From: Methanohalophilus profundi
Lineage (GTDB): Archaea; Halobacteriota; Methanosarcinia; Methanosarcinales; Methanosarcinaceae
DNA length: 64,000 nt
NCBI RefSeq assembly: GCF_004137855.1
Contig: NZ_QBKB01000002.1
Location: 553,327-617,326, forward strand
Direction: 5' to 3'
The translations under genes were made by a program, and so were the position numbers. This document shows, in pieces, positions 9,408-18,496 of the stretch. The notes beneath the pieces are model-generated. The model searched no databases, was not told the DNA's origin, and saw only the letters and a program-made list of their open reading frames with translations. The first letter of the stretch is position 1. Every line of letters begins with the position of its first letter.

Positions 9408-10601
9408 TCATTCCTCCGCAGAATAGGTTCCTGCCCATTCCATGGTTTCAGAATCCGTGGTATAGGTTCCTTCCCCGGTGAACACCGTGCTACCTGTACC
9501 TGTGGCATCAATGGAGATATTCTCCCCTGAAACCATCATAGTAAGACGGCTGCCATTGATATGAGCATCTCCTGTGAAGTCAAGATATACTGCTGCAGGA
9601 GTGCCTCTACCCATGGATTCTTCGGGAGTGAACCGCTCATATTCCCCGTCCATCTCTATGGTTGCATCACCCGTCAGGTCCTTCACAACAAGTTTTGCAT
9701 CTGTTGCCGAGAGGTTTATATCGAAATTACCGGAAATCACGGCTGTACCATTGCCATTGGCACTGACATTTGTATCTTCTGAAAAGTTAGCAAATCCCTG
9801 CCTGTAATCTTTCAGGAATGTCAGGCTGTCACGGAGTACATCGTTGGCCTGACGTGTAGCATTCACTGACTGTTGCATGTAGGCAAGGGATTCACTGCTG
9901 CCTTGCTCTGCATCAAGGGCCAGTTCACGATATTCTGATGCATTTCCAATCAGCGCATTATACTCCTCAAGCATTAGTTCGACTTCTGTGGTATCCACTC
10001 CACTCTCATTGAGACGCTCTATTTCGGACTCGAGACGCTCGGAAATGGAATCGGCTTTATCAATATAATTTCCAACACCGCCAACACCGTTCAGAAACCT
10101 GAATTTGTATAGGTCCTTTGAAACGTCATGCCAGACCGTACGTACATCCCGTGCAATTTCTGCAAGCTCTTCCTGGTCTTCAGCGCTTTCGAGTTTTTCC
10201 TGCTGCTCTTCAAGTTGGCCGATGTATTCATCGATTCTTTCGATGGAATCCTCGTTATCCTCGAAATCTTCTTTTGTATCGGACAGACGGGTTACCATGT
10301 AGTTGATCGTATCATTGAGATACACACTGGACACATTGCATACAACTTCGGAATTAGCAGAGATTTGCCCCATTTGGACCCTGTCCGTAACATTCAGGAG
10401 ATGTTGCCTGGAATTGTCATAATTAATCTTCATCCGCTCCATTTGTCCCGGGACATCATCAGGAACTGAAGTATTATTAGGACGCATATTGTCCCAATCC
10501 ACATTCATTCTATTATCTGGCTTTGCAACTGCAACCGCTGTAAACATACTTGCACACATTGCAATGACCAGAACAAAAGTCAATATCTTTCTGAAATCCA
10601 T
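9408..10601 (-). CDS. Secreted coiled-coil protein of unknown function
   Basis: A 397-residue exported protein. A Sec signal peptide (DFRKI, then LTFVLVIAMCASMFTAVAVA) ends near residue 28. Residues about 60-260 are helical and rich in E, D and Q with heptad-like spacing, suggesting coiled coil. Residues about 270-397 are rich in G, T, S and alternating hydrophobics and look beta-stranded. Several N-x-S/T sites are present. The ATG at 10601 follows AAGGAGGATTGAG, an excellent ribosome-binding site. The lipoprotein gene follows directly. No family is recognised. The divergent MacB-like transporter suggests an envelope role, which is inference. Confidence 0.8.
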   Translation of the reverse strand: MDFRKILTFVLVIAMCASMFTAVAVAKPDNRMNVDWDNMRPNNTSVPDDVPGQMERMKINYDNSRQHLLNVTDRVQMGQISANSEVVCNVSSVYLNDTINYMVTRLSDTKEDFEDNEDSIERIDEYIGQLEEQQEKLESAEDQEELAEIARDVRTVWHDVSKDLYKFRFLNGVGGVGNYIDKADSISERLESEIERLNESGVDTTEVELMLEEYNALIGNASEYRELALDAEQGSSESLAYMQQSVNATRQANDVLRDSLTFLKDYRQGFANFSEDTNVSANGNGTAVISGNFDINLSATDAKLVVKDLTGDATIEMDGEYERFTPEESMGRGTPAAVYLDFTGDAHINGSRLTMMVSGENISIDATGTGSTVFTGEGTYTTDSETMEWAGTYSAEE

Positions 10602-10768
10602 CTCAATCCTCCTTGTATTTAGCATAATTAGTAAAGCCACATAGGATAGATGAGAATATAAATATACTTTCATATAGAAACCATTTAGAATCTAACAAAA
10701 ATAAGACCTTAATAATAACTTAATATAAAATAAAAGTATTAATGAAGTATTATGCTCGAAAATAAAGT

Positions 10769-10928
10769 CTTATAAAGTTTATTTTTTTTATTAAACTGCT
10801 TTTGGCGCTCAAAAATATAAGCATGTTTAAATTATCACATTTGCTTACACTGTCATTGCTGGAGTACCAAACACTCCAACTCATACCACCACCAAAAGAG
10901 GCATCCTTTTTTGGATGCCTCATATGAG
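10769..10928 (+). promoter_or_regulatory. TATA box and structured leader before the ABC operon
   Basis: A TATA-like CTTATAAAG lies at 10769-10777, about 160 bp before the ATPase start codon. The predicted leader holds two hairpins: TGGAGT/ACTCCA at 10860-10878 with a 7-base loop, and GAGGCATCC/GGATGCCTC at 10898-10921 with a six-T loop. The second overlaps the palindrome CTCATATGAG at 10919-10928 and ends 15 bases before the ATG, where no clear Shine-Dalgarno is visible. A translation-control or RNA-processing role is possible. There is no T-run after the stem, so it is not a simple terminator. Confidence 0.45.
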
Positions 10929-10936
10929 ACAAAAAT

Positions 10937-11650
10937 ATGCCCACCATCGAAACAAATCCTGTTATAAAAATTCATGATGCATGGAAGATCTACCAAATGG
11001 GAGAAGTAGAATTCGCAGCCCTGAAGGCAATCAACCTAAAAATCAACGAAGGAGAATTCATAGTAATTCTTGGCCCCAGTGGAAGTGGAAAAAGTACACT
11101 TATGAATCTCATAGGATGCCTGGACGTGCCTTCAAAAGGTATCGTTTGCCTCAATGGAGAAAATATTTCCACAATGGACGAATCTGAACTTTCAAACATA
11201 AGAGGAAAGACTATTGGGTTTATTTTTCAAAGTTTTAATCTCTTACCCACACTAAACGTCCTAGAAAACGTCCTTTTGCCTCTGGAATTTCAGGAAACTG
11301 ATCCTTCAAAAGCAAGAGAGAGGGCAAAAAAATTGCTTGACATCGTAGGATTAGCAGATAAACTACATAACCTACCATCCCAGCTTTCCGGGGGACAACG
11401 ACAGAGAGTAGCAATTGCCCGTTCCCTTGCAGTCAATCCCCAGATAGTTCTAGCCGATGAACCGACCGGTAACCTTGATACTAAAACAGGATCCTACATA
11501 CTGGAATTTCTTGATAAACTGCATCGCGAAGAAGGTAAGACAATCATAATTGTGACACATGATCGGGAGCCTGTAAAATATGCAACACAGGTGGTACACA
11601 TAAAAGATGGGATACTCGAAAAAATCGAACACATAGAAAAGCAACAATAA
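10937..11650 (+). CDS. ABC transporter ATP-binding protein (MacB/LolD type)
   Basis: A 237-residue ATPase. Walker [10 protein letters not shown] is at residues 46-54, the Q-loop is in [12 protein letters not shown], the signature QLSGGQRQR is near 151-159, Walker [12 protein letters not shown] is near 171-181, and the H-loop is VTHD. This is the subfamily that partners FtsX-fold permeases for efflux or lipoprotein/envelope work rather than import. It is the first gene of a three-gene operon with an exported NEW3/CARDB-like protein and a MacB-type permease. Confidence 0.92.
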   Translation: MPTIETNPVIKIHDAWKIYQMGEVEFAALKAINLKINEGEFIVILGPSGSGKSTLMNLIGCLDVPSKGIVCLNGENISTMDESELSNIRGKTIGFIFQSFNLLPTLNVLENVLLPLEFQETDPSKARERAKKLLDIVGLADKLHNLPSQLSGGQRQRVAIARSLAVNPQIVLADEPTGNLDTKTGSYILEFLDKLHREEGKTIIIVTHDREPVKYATQVVHIKDGILEKIEHIEKQQ

Positions 11651-11664
11651 GGAGAAAGAAATTT

Positions 11665-12909
11665 ATGAATTACAAATACCTGACAGCTGTTTTTTTGATT
11701 CTTATATTTATGAGCAGTGCGACTGCTTATATTAGCACAGCAGCAATCGAAATCAATCTTACTAACCTGAACCCTGATACCGCCCGTCCGGGAGAACCGG
11801 TGGAAATTGTGCTGAGTGCACAGAATGTCGGAAACTCAGACATTGAAGATGTTATTGTGGAAGTTGAACCTGAGTACCCATTCAGCAAAATAGAGGGAGA
11901 ATCACTAACAAGAGAAGTTGCATACCTTGATGCAAGACAGGGTGATGAAGATGCAGCAACCCTCAAGTTTAAACTAATGACAGATCCAGATGCTGCAGAA
12001 GGAGTATATGAAATCGACATCAAGACCTCACTACAATCTGAAGACGATGATCCATACACCATCACTCAAACAGTGGAACTTGAGGTACGTGGAAAGGAAT
12101 ACGCGCAGATTGTAACCATAAACAAGGCAAGTATCAGCCCTGGTTCAGAAGAGGGTTTGGAGTTCATAATCACAAATGTCGGAAACTCACCATTGAAGAA
12201 TATGGTTGTTTCATGGGTAGATCAAGAAGGAGTGATCCTTCCTATATATTCTGACAATACGAGATATATAAACTATCTTGATGCAGGCGAATCTATTAAT
12301 GTGGCGTACTCGGTAATGGCTGATGTGAATGCAGACCCCGGATTATATACTCTGAACATAACCCTTGAATTCGATGATTATGAATCAACATCTGATTCCA
12401 TCGAAACTACAGCCGGTATTTTCGTAGGTGGAGGAACTGATTTTGATGTTTCGTTTTCGGAAAGTGACAGTGGAACCATATCATTATCTCTGGCCAACAT
12501 AGGAAATAATGAAGCGTACTCCGTAAAGGTCTCGATTCCTGAACAGCAGAATTACAAGACTACAGGTAGTTCATCCTCAATTGTGGGTAACCTAGAGAAA
12601 GGTGATTACACCATTGCTTCCTTCAATATCTTATCGGTAAACAATAATACACAAAACAATGACCTACAGGTCATGATAGAATACACAGATTCTCTGGGTA
12701 CGAGACATTCTGTAACAAAAGAAGTTCCAATACAATCTTACTCTACTGGTACCGGAACAATGCCCAATGGAAATTTACCGGACAATAAATCTGGTAGCAA
12801 TGTATTTACAAACCCTTATCTGATCGGGTCTATTTTACTGGTAGTCCTTGTAGGGGCATTTTACTACTGGAAGAAAAAGAAAACGGCACATCAAAATGGA
12901 AATGAGTGA
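11665..12909 (+). CDS. Exported S-layer-like/CARDB-type protein with C-terminal membrane anchor
   Basis: A 414-residue protein with an N-terminal signal peptide (YLTAVFLILIFMSSATAYIS), three or so beta-sandwich repeats marked by the recurring phrases QNVGNSDIEDV, ITNVGNSPLKN and LANIGNNEAYS, and a C-terminal transmembrane helix (about residues 388-404) followed by WKKKKTAHQ. This is the architecture of archaeal COG1361-type proteins next to MacB-like transporters. GGAG precedes the ATG. The beta repeats should face outward and the lysine-rich tail inward. It is probably a periplasmic-like adaptor for the transporter, by context only. Confidence 0.85.
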   Translation: MNYKYLTAVFLILIFMSSATAYISTAAIEINLTNLNPDTARPGEPVEIVLSAQNVGNSDIEDVIVEVEPEYPFSKIEGESLTREVAYLDARQGDEDAATLKFKLMTDPDAAEGVYEIDIKTSLQSEDDDPYTITQTVELEVRGKEYAQIVTINKASISPGSEEGLEFIITNVGNSPLKNMVVSWVDQEGVILPIYSDNTRYINYLDAGESINVAYSVMADVNADPGLYTLNITLEFDDYESTSDSIETTAGIFVGGGTDFDVSFSESDSGTISLSLANIGNNEAYSVKVSIPEQQNYKTTGSSSSIVGNLEKGDYTIASFNILSVNNNTQNNDLQVMIEYTDSLGTRHSVTKEVPIQSYSTGTGTMPNGNLPDNKSGSNVFTNPYLIGSILLVVLVGAFYYWKKKKTAHQNGNE

Positions 12910-12930
12910 ACCAATCGTAGGAGAATTCAC

Positions 12931-14199
12931 ATGAAAAACCGTGCATACTTGAAGATGGCAGTTAATATCCTGTTGCACAGTAAACTTCGCAGTTGGTTAA
13001 CCATTATAGGAATCGTCATCGGAATTGCGGCGGTTGTCAGTATTATTTCCCTTGGTGACAGTATGGAACAGGATGTCCAGTCTCAAATGAATGAGATGGA
13101 CCTGACAAGTATAACGGTCACTCCTGGTTACACAAAAGCGACATCAACAATGCCAGGAGCACGTGGAGGAGCACGTGGAGAAGGTGGTGGGTCCATAACC
13201 AGTTCGATAGCAGACGACACAGAACTTACAGATGATGATGAGGACGCCCTGAAGAATATCGAAGGTATACTATACATATCAGGCCAGGTTTCAGGCAATG
13301 AAGCAATAAACTATACAGGAGAATCAGCAACCCTTTCTATCAATGGTGTTGATTCTCAGGTATGGCAGTACATGACCACTTCAGATTTGGAGACTGGCAG
13401 ATTACTTGAACCTGCTGACAAATATGTGGCCGTTATTGGCAATAGTGTTGCTACAACAATCTTCGACAGGGAAATAGGTGTAAACCAGGTAGTTTCAATT
13501 AATGGTAAATCCATTCGTGTGGTCGGAATCCTTGAGTCTGAAGGAGATAGATCAGATAGCGAAATTGTAATGCCCATAGATGCAGCAGTTGAAGTTATTG
13601 AAGATGCTGAATCTGATGAATTCGACTCGATTGTTGCCAAAACTGAAAATAGTGACATGGTAGATCCAGTAATGGAAGAGATGGAAGAAAAACTGATGCT
13701 TTCAAGAGGTATCTACAATGAAGATGACAGGGATTTCAGTCTTACTTCTTCCGCATCAAATGCAGAAAGTGCTTCCGAGATGATGGAATCCATGACATTC
13801 TTCCTGAGTGGAATAGCAGCAATATCATTACTTGTGGGTGCTGTGGGTATCGCAAATACAATGTTTACATCAGTAATTGAGCGTACCAAGGAGATAGGTA
13901 CAATGAAAGCAATAGGTGCAAAAAATCGTGATATTTTGATGATATTTATCATCAATTCCGCTCTTGTGGGATTTGTAGGAGGTACTTTGGGAGTGATTTT
14001 AGGTTCAATAGCTACTTCAATTTTCCCAATGCTAGGAGTAACTATCATGAGACGCAGTGGCACCTCAGGAGTCGTCCTTTCACCTACACTAATGCTATAT
14101 GGCCTAATTATAGCCGTAGCAATAGGAATGATCTCTGGAGCAATACCTGCATACAAGGCATCGAAAATGAGGCCTGCGGATGCATTAAGATACGAATGA
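12931..14199 (+). CDS. MacB-like ABC transporter permease (FtsX fold)
   Basis: A 422-residue permease. It has one N-terminal transmembrane helix (about residues 20-41, WLTIIGIVIGIAAVVSIISL), a large extracellular domain of about 230 residues, and three C-terminal helices in the FtsX arrangement, beginning near FFLSGIAAISLLVGAVGIANTMF. The motif ERTKEIGTMKAIGAKNRDIL between helices couples to the ATPase. The ending PAYKASKMRPADALRYE is typical of the family. GGAG lies 8 bases before the ATG. With the two preceding genes it forms a complete exporter unit. Substrate unknown. Confidence 0.92.
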   Translation: MKNRAYLKMAVNILLHSKLRSWLTIIGIVIGIAAVVSIISLGDSMEQDVQSQMNEMDLTSITVTPGYTKATSTMPGARGGARGEGGGSITSSIADDTELTDDDEDALKNIEGILYISGQVSGNEAINYTGESATLSINGVDSQVWQYMTTSDLETGRLLEPADKYVAVIGNSVATTIFDREIGVNQVVSINGKSIRVVGILESEGDRSDSEIVMPIDAAVEVIEDAESDEFDSIVAKTENSDMVDPVMEEMEEKLMLSRGIYNEDDRDFSLTSSASNAESASEMMESMTFFLSGIAAISLLVGAVGIANTMFTSVIERTKEIGTMKAIGAKNRDILMIFIINSALVGFVGGTLGVILGSIATSIFPMLGVTIMRRSGTSGVVLSPTLMLYGLIIAVAIGMISGAIPAYKASKMRPADALRYE

Positions 14200-14349
14200 A
14201 ATTCAGACACCGCAGAAGACATGAAAATCCAAATAATTTCATACAATGAGTATAGGATATTTATGCTTTCTGCACAAAATTATTTTTATTCCATTCCTGC
14301 AGAATATTTTCAACAAACAATATATGCAATACAGTATTAAAGTAGGGAT

Positions 14350-15186
14350 ATGAGTAGCAAACATCTTCAAATAGCCACAATTGTTCTTCTGTGCATTCTG
14401 GTATTGAGCAGCTGTGCAGCCGCCGAAGAAACTGCAACAGTTCATGGCTCATTATATAACTGGTACACTTTAGAACCACAGGAAGATGTAATACTCAAAA
14501 TAAACACAACTCCTGCACAAACAATAGTGACCAGCAATGGGATATATGCATTCAACCTGGAGCCAGGATCATATCTTATAGAAGCCAGAGGGTATGAAAA
14601 CGGTACACTCACAGCTTACTCGGAAGAAGAAATTACAATTAAAAGGCAAGGATATTACGTAATCGACATCCTGCTTTATCCGGCCTATGAAGAAGATATT
14701 GAATACCTCAACGATACCGAATTAAACAACCTGACAGCCTCTGTAGAGGAAGGTACTAAAATCGTTGAAGAAACGTCTGATGATAAAGGTAACTACTCCT
14801 ATCTCTTAATACTAATAATTCCACTACTTATCGTTGCAATCTATTTTTATCGGCACAACAGGGAAGATTATAATCAAAAACCTGTTACAACTATTCCAGA
14901 TTTGTCTGATGTTGAACAGACTCCTGATGTAGCACCACCGGATGAAATACCTCATGAAGTAAAGCCAGAAGAAGAGGACAAAAAAGAAGAGGAACTACCC
15001 GCAGACCTGAAGGAAATCCTGACAATAATAAAAAAATCCGGAGGAAGAATCACCCAGAAAGACCTCAGGCAGAAACTTAATTGTTCAGAGGCAAGGGCAA
15101 GCCTGATGATCGCAGATCTGCAGAGAAGAGGACTCATTGACAAGTTCAAAAAGGGAAGAGGAAATATACTGGTATTGAAAGATTAA
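14350..15186 (+). CDS. Membrane-anchored winged-helix regulator with outside domain
   Basis: A 278-residue protein with three parts: an N-terminal signal/anchor (LQIATIVLLCILVLSSCAAAE) and a beta-rich outside domain (about 28-120) resembling the carboxypeptidase regulatory-like fold; a single transmembrane helix near residues 151-168; and a proline/glutamate-rich linker leading to a C-terminal winged helix (about 215-278, with GRITQKDLRQKLNCSEARASLMIADLQRRGLIDKFK spread over it). The winged helix would lie in the cytoplasm, so this looks like a one-component transmembrane transcription regulator. It follows the ABC operon by 150 bp with its own AT-rich promoter. The ligand and targets are unknown. 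Confidence 0.8.
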   Translation: MSSKHLQIATIVLLCILVLSSCAAAEETATVHGSLYNWYTLEPQEDVILKINTTPAQTIVTSNGIYAFNLEPGSYLIEARGYENGTLTAYSEEEITIKRQGYYVIDILLYPAYEEDIEYLNDTELNNLTASVEEGTKIVEETSDDKGNYSYLLILIIPLLIVAIYFYRHNREDYNQKPVTTIPDLSDVEQTPDVAPPDEIPHEVKPEEEDKKEEELPADLKEILTIIKKSGGRITQKDLRQKLNCSEARASLMIADLQRRGLIDKFKKGRGNILVLKD

Positions 15187-15276
15187 AAAGTTCCCGACTA
15201 CCAAAACCTATAATTGTCTATTACCCGTTAAGAATGAAAAACAGATAATCCGAATTATACCAAAAGGAGGTTACCT

Positions 15277-15783
15277 ATGAGAGTTTCAATGGATATAGAA
15301 CTGAAAGACACGCCAGGTCAGCTCCTTTGCGCTCTGACACCCATATCAGAATTACGCGGGAACCTGAAATCAATTGTCCATCACCATGAAGAAAGGACAC
15401 CAAGAGGCACCATTCCAGTACAGCTCGTTTTTGAAGCCGAACCTGATAATCTCGATGCAATTATAGATAAACTTAAAAAAAATGGCATAGGAATCAGCAG
15501 AGTAGATGAAAAAAGATTGATCGAGGAAGGAGCAGTCATCCTGATAGGTCACATTGTCCATACCGATATCCAGGACACTATAGACAGCATTGACAGGACC
15601 GGATATGCAGAAGTTGTGGACATTTCCCTTTCCATGCCCCACATAAACACCACTTCATCTGCTTCCCTGAAGATCTGTGCTGTTGGAATAAAAGAACTGC
15701 ATGAAGCAATCAGCATACTAAAGAATGTTGCAAAGAAAAAAGACCTGCTTGTTGTTGAGCCCATTCGGGCAGAATTTTCCTGA
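15277..15783 (+). CDS. ACT-domain protein linked to homoserine dehydrogenase
   Basis: A 168-residue protein with two ACT-like halves: residues 1-75 begin MRVSMDIELKDTPGQLL, typical of ACT domains, and 85-168 form a second unit. A strong AAAGGAGG lies before the ATG. It sits 12 bp upstream of hom. In methanogens homoserine dehydrogenase often lacks its own ACT domain, and a separate ACT protein is encoded next to it. An allosteric role for threonine or methionine feedback is therefore plausible but inferred. Confidence 0.8.
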   Translation: MRVSMDIELKDTPGQLLCALTPISELRGNLKSIVHHHEERTPRGTIPVQLVFEAEPDNLDAIIDKLKKNGIGISRVDEKRLIEEGAVILIGHIVHTDIQDTIDSIDRTGYAEVVDISLSMPHINTTSSASLKICAVGIKELHEAISILKNVAKKKDLLVVEPIRAEFS

Positions 15784-15795
15784 GGAGTTATACAT

Positions 15796-16794
15796 ATGAA
15801 AATTATTCGTGCATCAATAATCGGTTTTGGTTCTGTTGGACAGGGAGTAGCTCAGGTATTACTCCAGAAAAAAGAGGAGATCCAAAAAAAGGGTTTTGAC
15901 CTGAAAGTTGTTGCTGTGGCTGATTCCAGAAGCGCTGCTATCGATGAAAAAGGCCTTGATCTTGAAAAGGTTCTCAAGAGTAAAAAGGAAAACGGCCGGG
16001 TAGGACCCGAAACCCTTAGCGGTCTGGAAGTTATCAGGAATGTAGAACATGAAGTTGTCATTGAAACCACCCCTACAGACATTGAAACCGGAGGAGTGGG
16101 ACTTGACAACATGTTGACAGCTTTTGAAAAGGGAATGGATGTAGTCACATCCAACAAAGGTCCTCTGGCCCTCAAATACGGGGAACTTGCAGAAACTGCC
16201 CGGAAAAACAATGCTAAATTCAGGTTTGAGGCAACTGTGGGTGGTGCCATGCCGGCAATAAACCTGATACGTGATACTATCGCAGGCAACTCAATTATCA
16301 GTATTGAAGGAGTCCTGAATGGAACCTGCAATTACATCTTAACAAGGATGATGGAAGAGCACGCATCATATGAACAGATGCTTGCAGAATCCCAGGAGTT
16401 GGGGATTGCTGAAACCGACCCAACCTATGATGTGGAAGGAATCGATGCTGCCTGTAAACTTGTAATTCTTGCAAACTATGTATTCGGAATGAAAGCAACA
16501 TACCATGATGTGGATGTAAAAGGAATTACCAGCATTACTCCCGAAGCTCTCTCCCTGGCACAATCCGAAGGATATGTTATCAAGCAGATTGGGGAAGTCA
16601 AGGACGGATGCATCCAAACATCACCACGTCTCGTTCCTGAAAGCCATCCACTTGCTGTTGGAGGAACTCTCAATGTTGTGTCGGTGCAGACCGATCTTGC
16701 AGGCACAGTCACCTCAACTGGCAGAGGTGCGGGTTCTATCGAGACTGCAAGTGCAATCCTGAGTGACATTATATCCATTTACAGGGAAGATTGA
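15796..16794 (+). CDS. hom: Homoserine dehydrogenase
   Basis: A 332-residue NAD(P)-dependent enzyme reducing aspartate semialdehyde to homoserine for threonine and methionine synthesis. The Rossmann motif [13 protein letters not shown] is at residues 8-20, TSNKGPLA near 117-124, the family signature [14 protein letters not shown] near 171-184, and the catalytic-region [18 protein letters not shown] near 203-220. There is no C-terminal ACT domain. GAGG lies shortly before the ATG. It is cotranscribed with the ACT protein upstream and probably with the DNA ligase gene 16 bp downstream. Confidence 0.94.
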   Translation: MKIIRASIIGFGSVGQGVAQVLLQKKEEIQKKGFDLKVVAVADSRSAAIDEKGLDLEKVLKSKKENGRVGPETLSGLEVIRNVEHEVVIETTPTDIETGGVGLDNMLTAFEKGMDVVTSNKGPLALKYGELAETARKNNAKFRFEATVGGAMPAINLIRDTIAGNSIISIEGVLNGTCNYILTRMMEEHASYEQMLAESQELGIAETDPTYDVEGIDAACKLVILANYVFGMKATYHDVDVKGITSITPEALSLAQSEGYVIKQIGEVKDGCIQTSPRLVPESHPLAVGGTLNVVSVQTDLAGTVTSTGRGAGSIETASAILSDIISIYRED

Positions 16795-16810
16795 GAACAG
16801 GTGTTCATAA

Positions 16811-18496
16811 GTGACTTCTTTTGAATATTTTGCAAATACATGTGCGAGTATCGAACAGATCCCAGGTTCACTGGAAATGACCGATGTGATTGCAAAACTC
16901 CTAAAAGAGGTTACCATTGAAGAACTTCCTGTCGTGACCCACTTTGTAATGGGTTCGGTTTTTCCTGCCTGGAGTGACAGGCAGATGGGTGTCGGGAACA
17001 GACTCCTATATACTGCTCTCTCAAAATCTTCAGGGGTTCCAGAGGATGAAATTGAAAATATCATCCGTAAAACCGGGGATATAGGGGAAACAGCAGTGCA
17101 GGCCCTGTCCTCCAATCCTGCCGGGCAGTCCACATTCTCAGCATTTATTGAAGAAAGACCTGGCATGGAAATCAAAGAAGTCTATGAGAGGTTTACCCAT
17201 ATCGCAGATACTGCAGGGAAACGTTCCCAGGGTACTAAAATAAAAAATCTACAGTACCTTTTCAATTCGGCAACCCCGATAGAGGCACGTTACCTGGCCC
17301 GGCTTGCTATCGAGCAACTGCGTATCGGTGTGGGAGAAGGAATTGTCAGGGACGCGATATCCAAAGCTTTTGAAACTGATGTGAACGTAGTCGAGCGAGC
17401 ATTCATGCTGACAAACGACCTGGGGCTTGTAGCCGTTGCGGCCTGCAATGGTGGCAATGAAGAAGTACAGAAACTTGACATTCAGCTGAATCGCCCTGTC
17501 AAAATGATGCTGGCCCAGGTAACACCCAGTATTCAGTCAGCCCTGAATGACCTTGGGGAAGTTGATGTGGAATGGAAGTTTGATGGGGCAAGAGTGCAGA
17601 TACATAAAAAAGGAGATAACATACACATATTCTCCCGCAGACTTGAAAATGTAACATCCTCCCTGCCCGATGTAGTAAAAACAGTGCAGGAAAATGTGAA
17701 CGCAGACACGGCTATTCTGGAAGGAGAAGCCGTGGCAATCGGAGAAGATGGTAAACCCCGGGCATTCCAGGATATACTAAAGCGTTTCAGAAGAAAATAT
17801 GACGTTGAAGCAATTGCCAAAGCAATTCCTCTCAAACTAAACCTCTTTGACGTGCTCTATCTTAACGGGGAAAGCCTGATAGACAATCCCCTCAGGAAAA
17901 GAAGAGAGTTATTGTACCAGAATGTGCAGAGCAGTGACAGGATACTCGTAGACAGGCAAATAATTACTGATAATGAGGAAGAAATACAGGAAATTTATGC
18001 AGATGCCCTCAGTGCAGGCCATGAAGGAATAATGATTAAAAAGCCCGATGCACCTTATTCTCCAGGTAAAAGAGGTAAGAACTGGCTCAAGAAAAAACCA
18101 CTCATGGAAACCCTGGACCTTGTAGTTATCGGTGCCGAGTGGGGATATGGACGACGGGCAAACCTGATTGGTTCCTATGCACTTGGTTGTTATGATCCAG
18201 ACACCGGGAAATTTCCTGCCATTGGAAAGGTAGCCACCGGGATTACAGACGAAAAGCTGGCAGAGCTTACCACTCTTTTTTCTGATTTGATTGTTTATGA
18301 AGCGGGCAGAAAAATAGAATTAAAACCCGAAATTGTCTTTGAGATTGCTTTTGAAGAGATACAAAAGAGTCCCAATTATGAATCAGGATATGCCCTGCGT
18401 TTCCCCAGGCTTGTCAATGTAAGGGATGATAAATCCCCTGAAGAAGCAGAGAGCCTGGAAAGGATAGGGGAGATATATCACTCCCAGAGATCCTGA
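16811..18496 (+). CDS. lig: ATP-dependent DNA ligase
   Basis: A 561-residue archaeal DNA ligase that seals nicks in replication and repair. The N-terminal DNA-binding domain covers about residues 1-215. The adenylation motif WKFDGARVQIHKK places the catalytic lysine at 256. Later motifs are LEGEAVAI, the EGIMIKKPDAPYSPGKRGKNWLKKK segment (motifs IV/V), and the OB-fold end with RFPRLVNVRDDKSPEEA. The start is GTG at 16811, 16 bp after hom; length is normal for archaeal ligases. Confidence 0.95.
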   Translation: MTSFEYFANTCASIEQIPGSLEMTDVIAKLLKEVTIEELPVVTHFVMGSVFPAWSDRQMGVGNRLLYTALSKSSGVPEDEIENIIRKTGDIGETAVQALSSNPAGQSTFSAFIEERPGMEIKEVYERFTHIADTAGKRSQGTKIKNLQYLFNSATPIEARYLARLAIEQLRIGVGEGIVRDAISKAFETDVNVVERAFMLTNDLGLVAVAACNGGNEEVQKLDIQLNRPVKMMLAQVTPSIQSALNDLGEVDVEWKFDGARVQIHKKGDNIHIFSRRLENVTSSLPDVVKTVQENVNADTAILEGEAVAIGEDGKPRAFQDILKRFRRKYDVEAIAKAIPLKLNLFDVLYLNGESLIDNPLRKRRELLYQNVQSSDRILVDRQIITDNEEEIQEIYADALSAGHEGIMIKKPDAPYSPGKRGKNWLKKKPLMETLDLVVIGAEWGYGRRANLIGSYALGCYDPDTGKFPAIGKVATGITDEKLAELTTLFSDLIVYEAGRKIELKPEIVFEIAFEEIQKSPNYESGYALRFPRLVNVRDDKSPEEAESLERIGEIYHSQRS

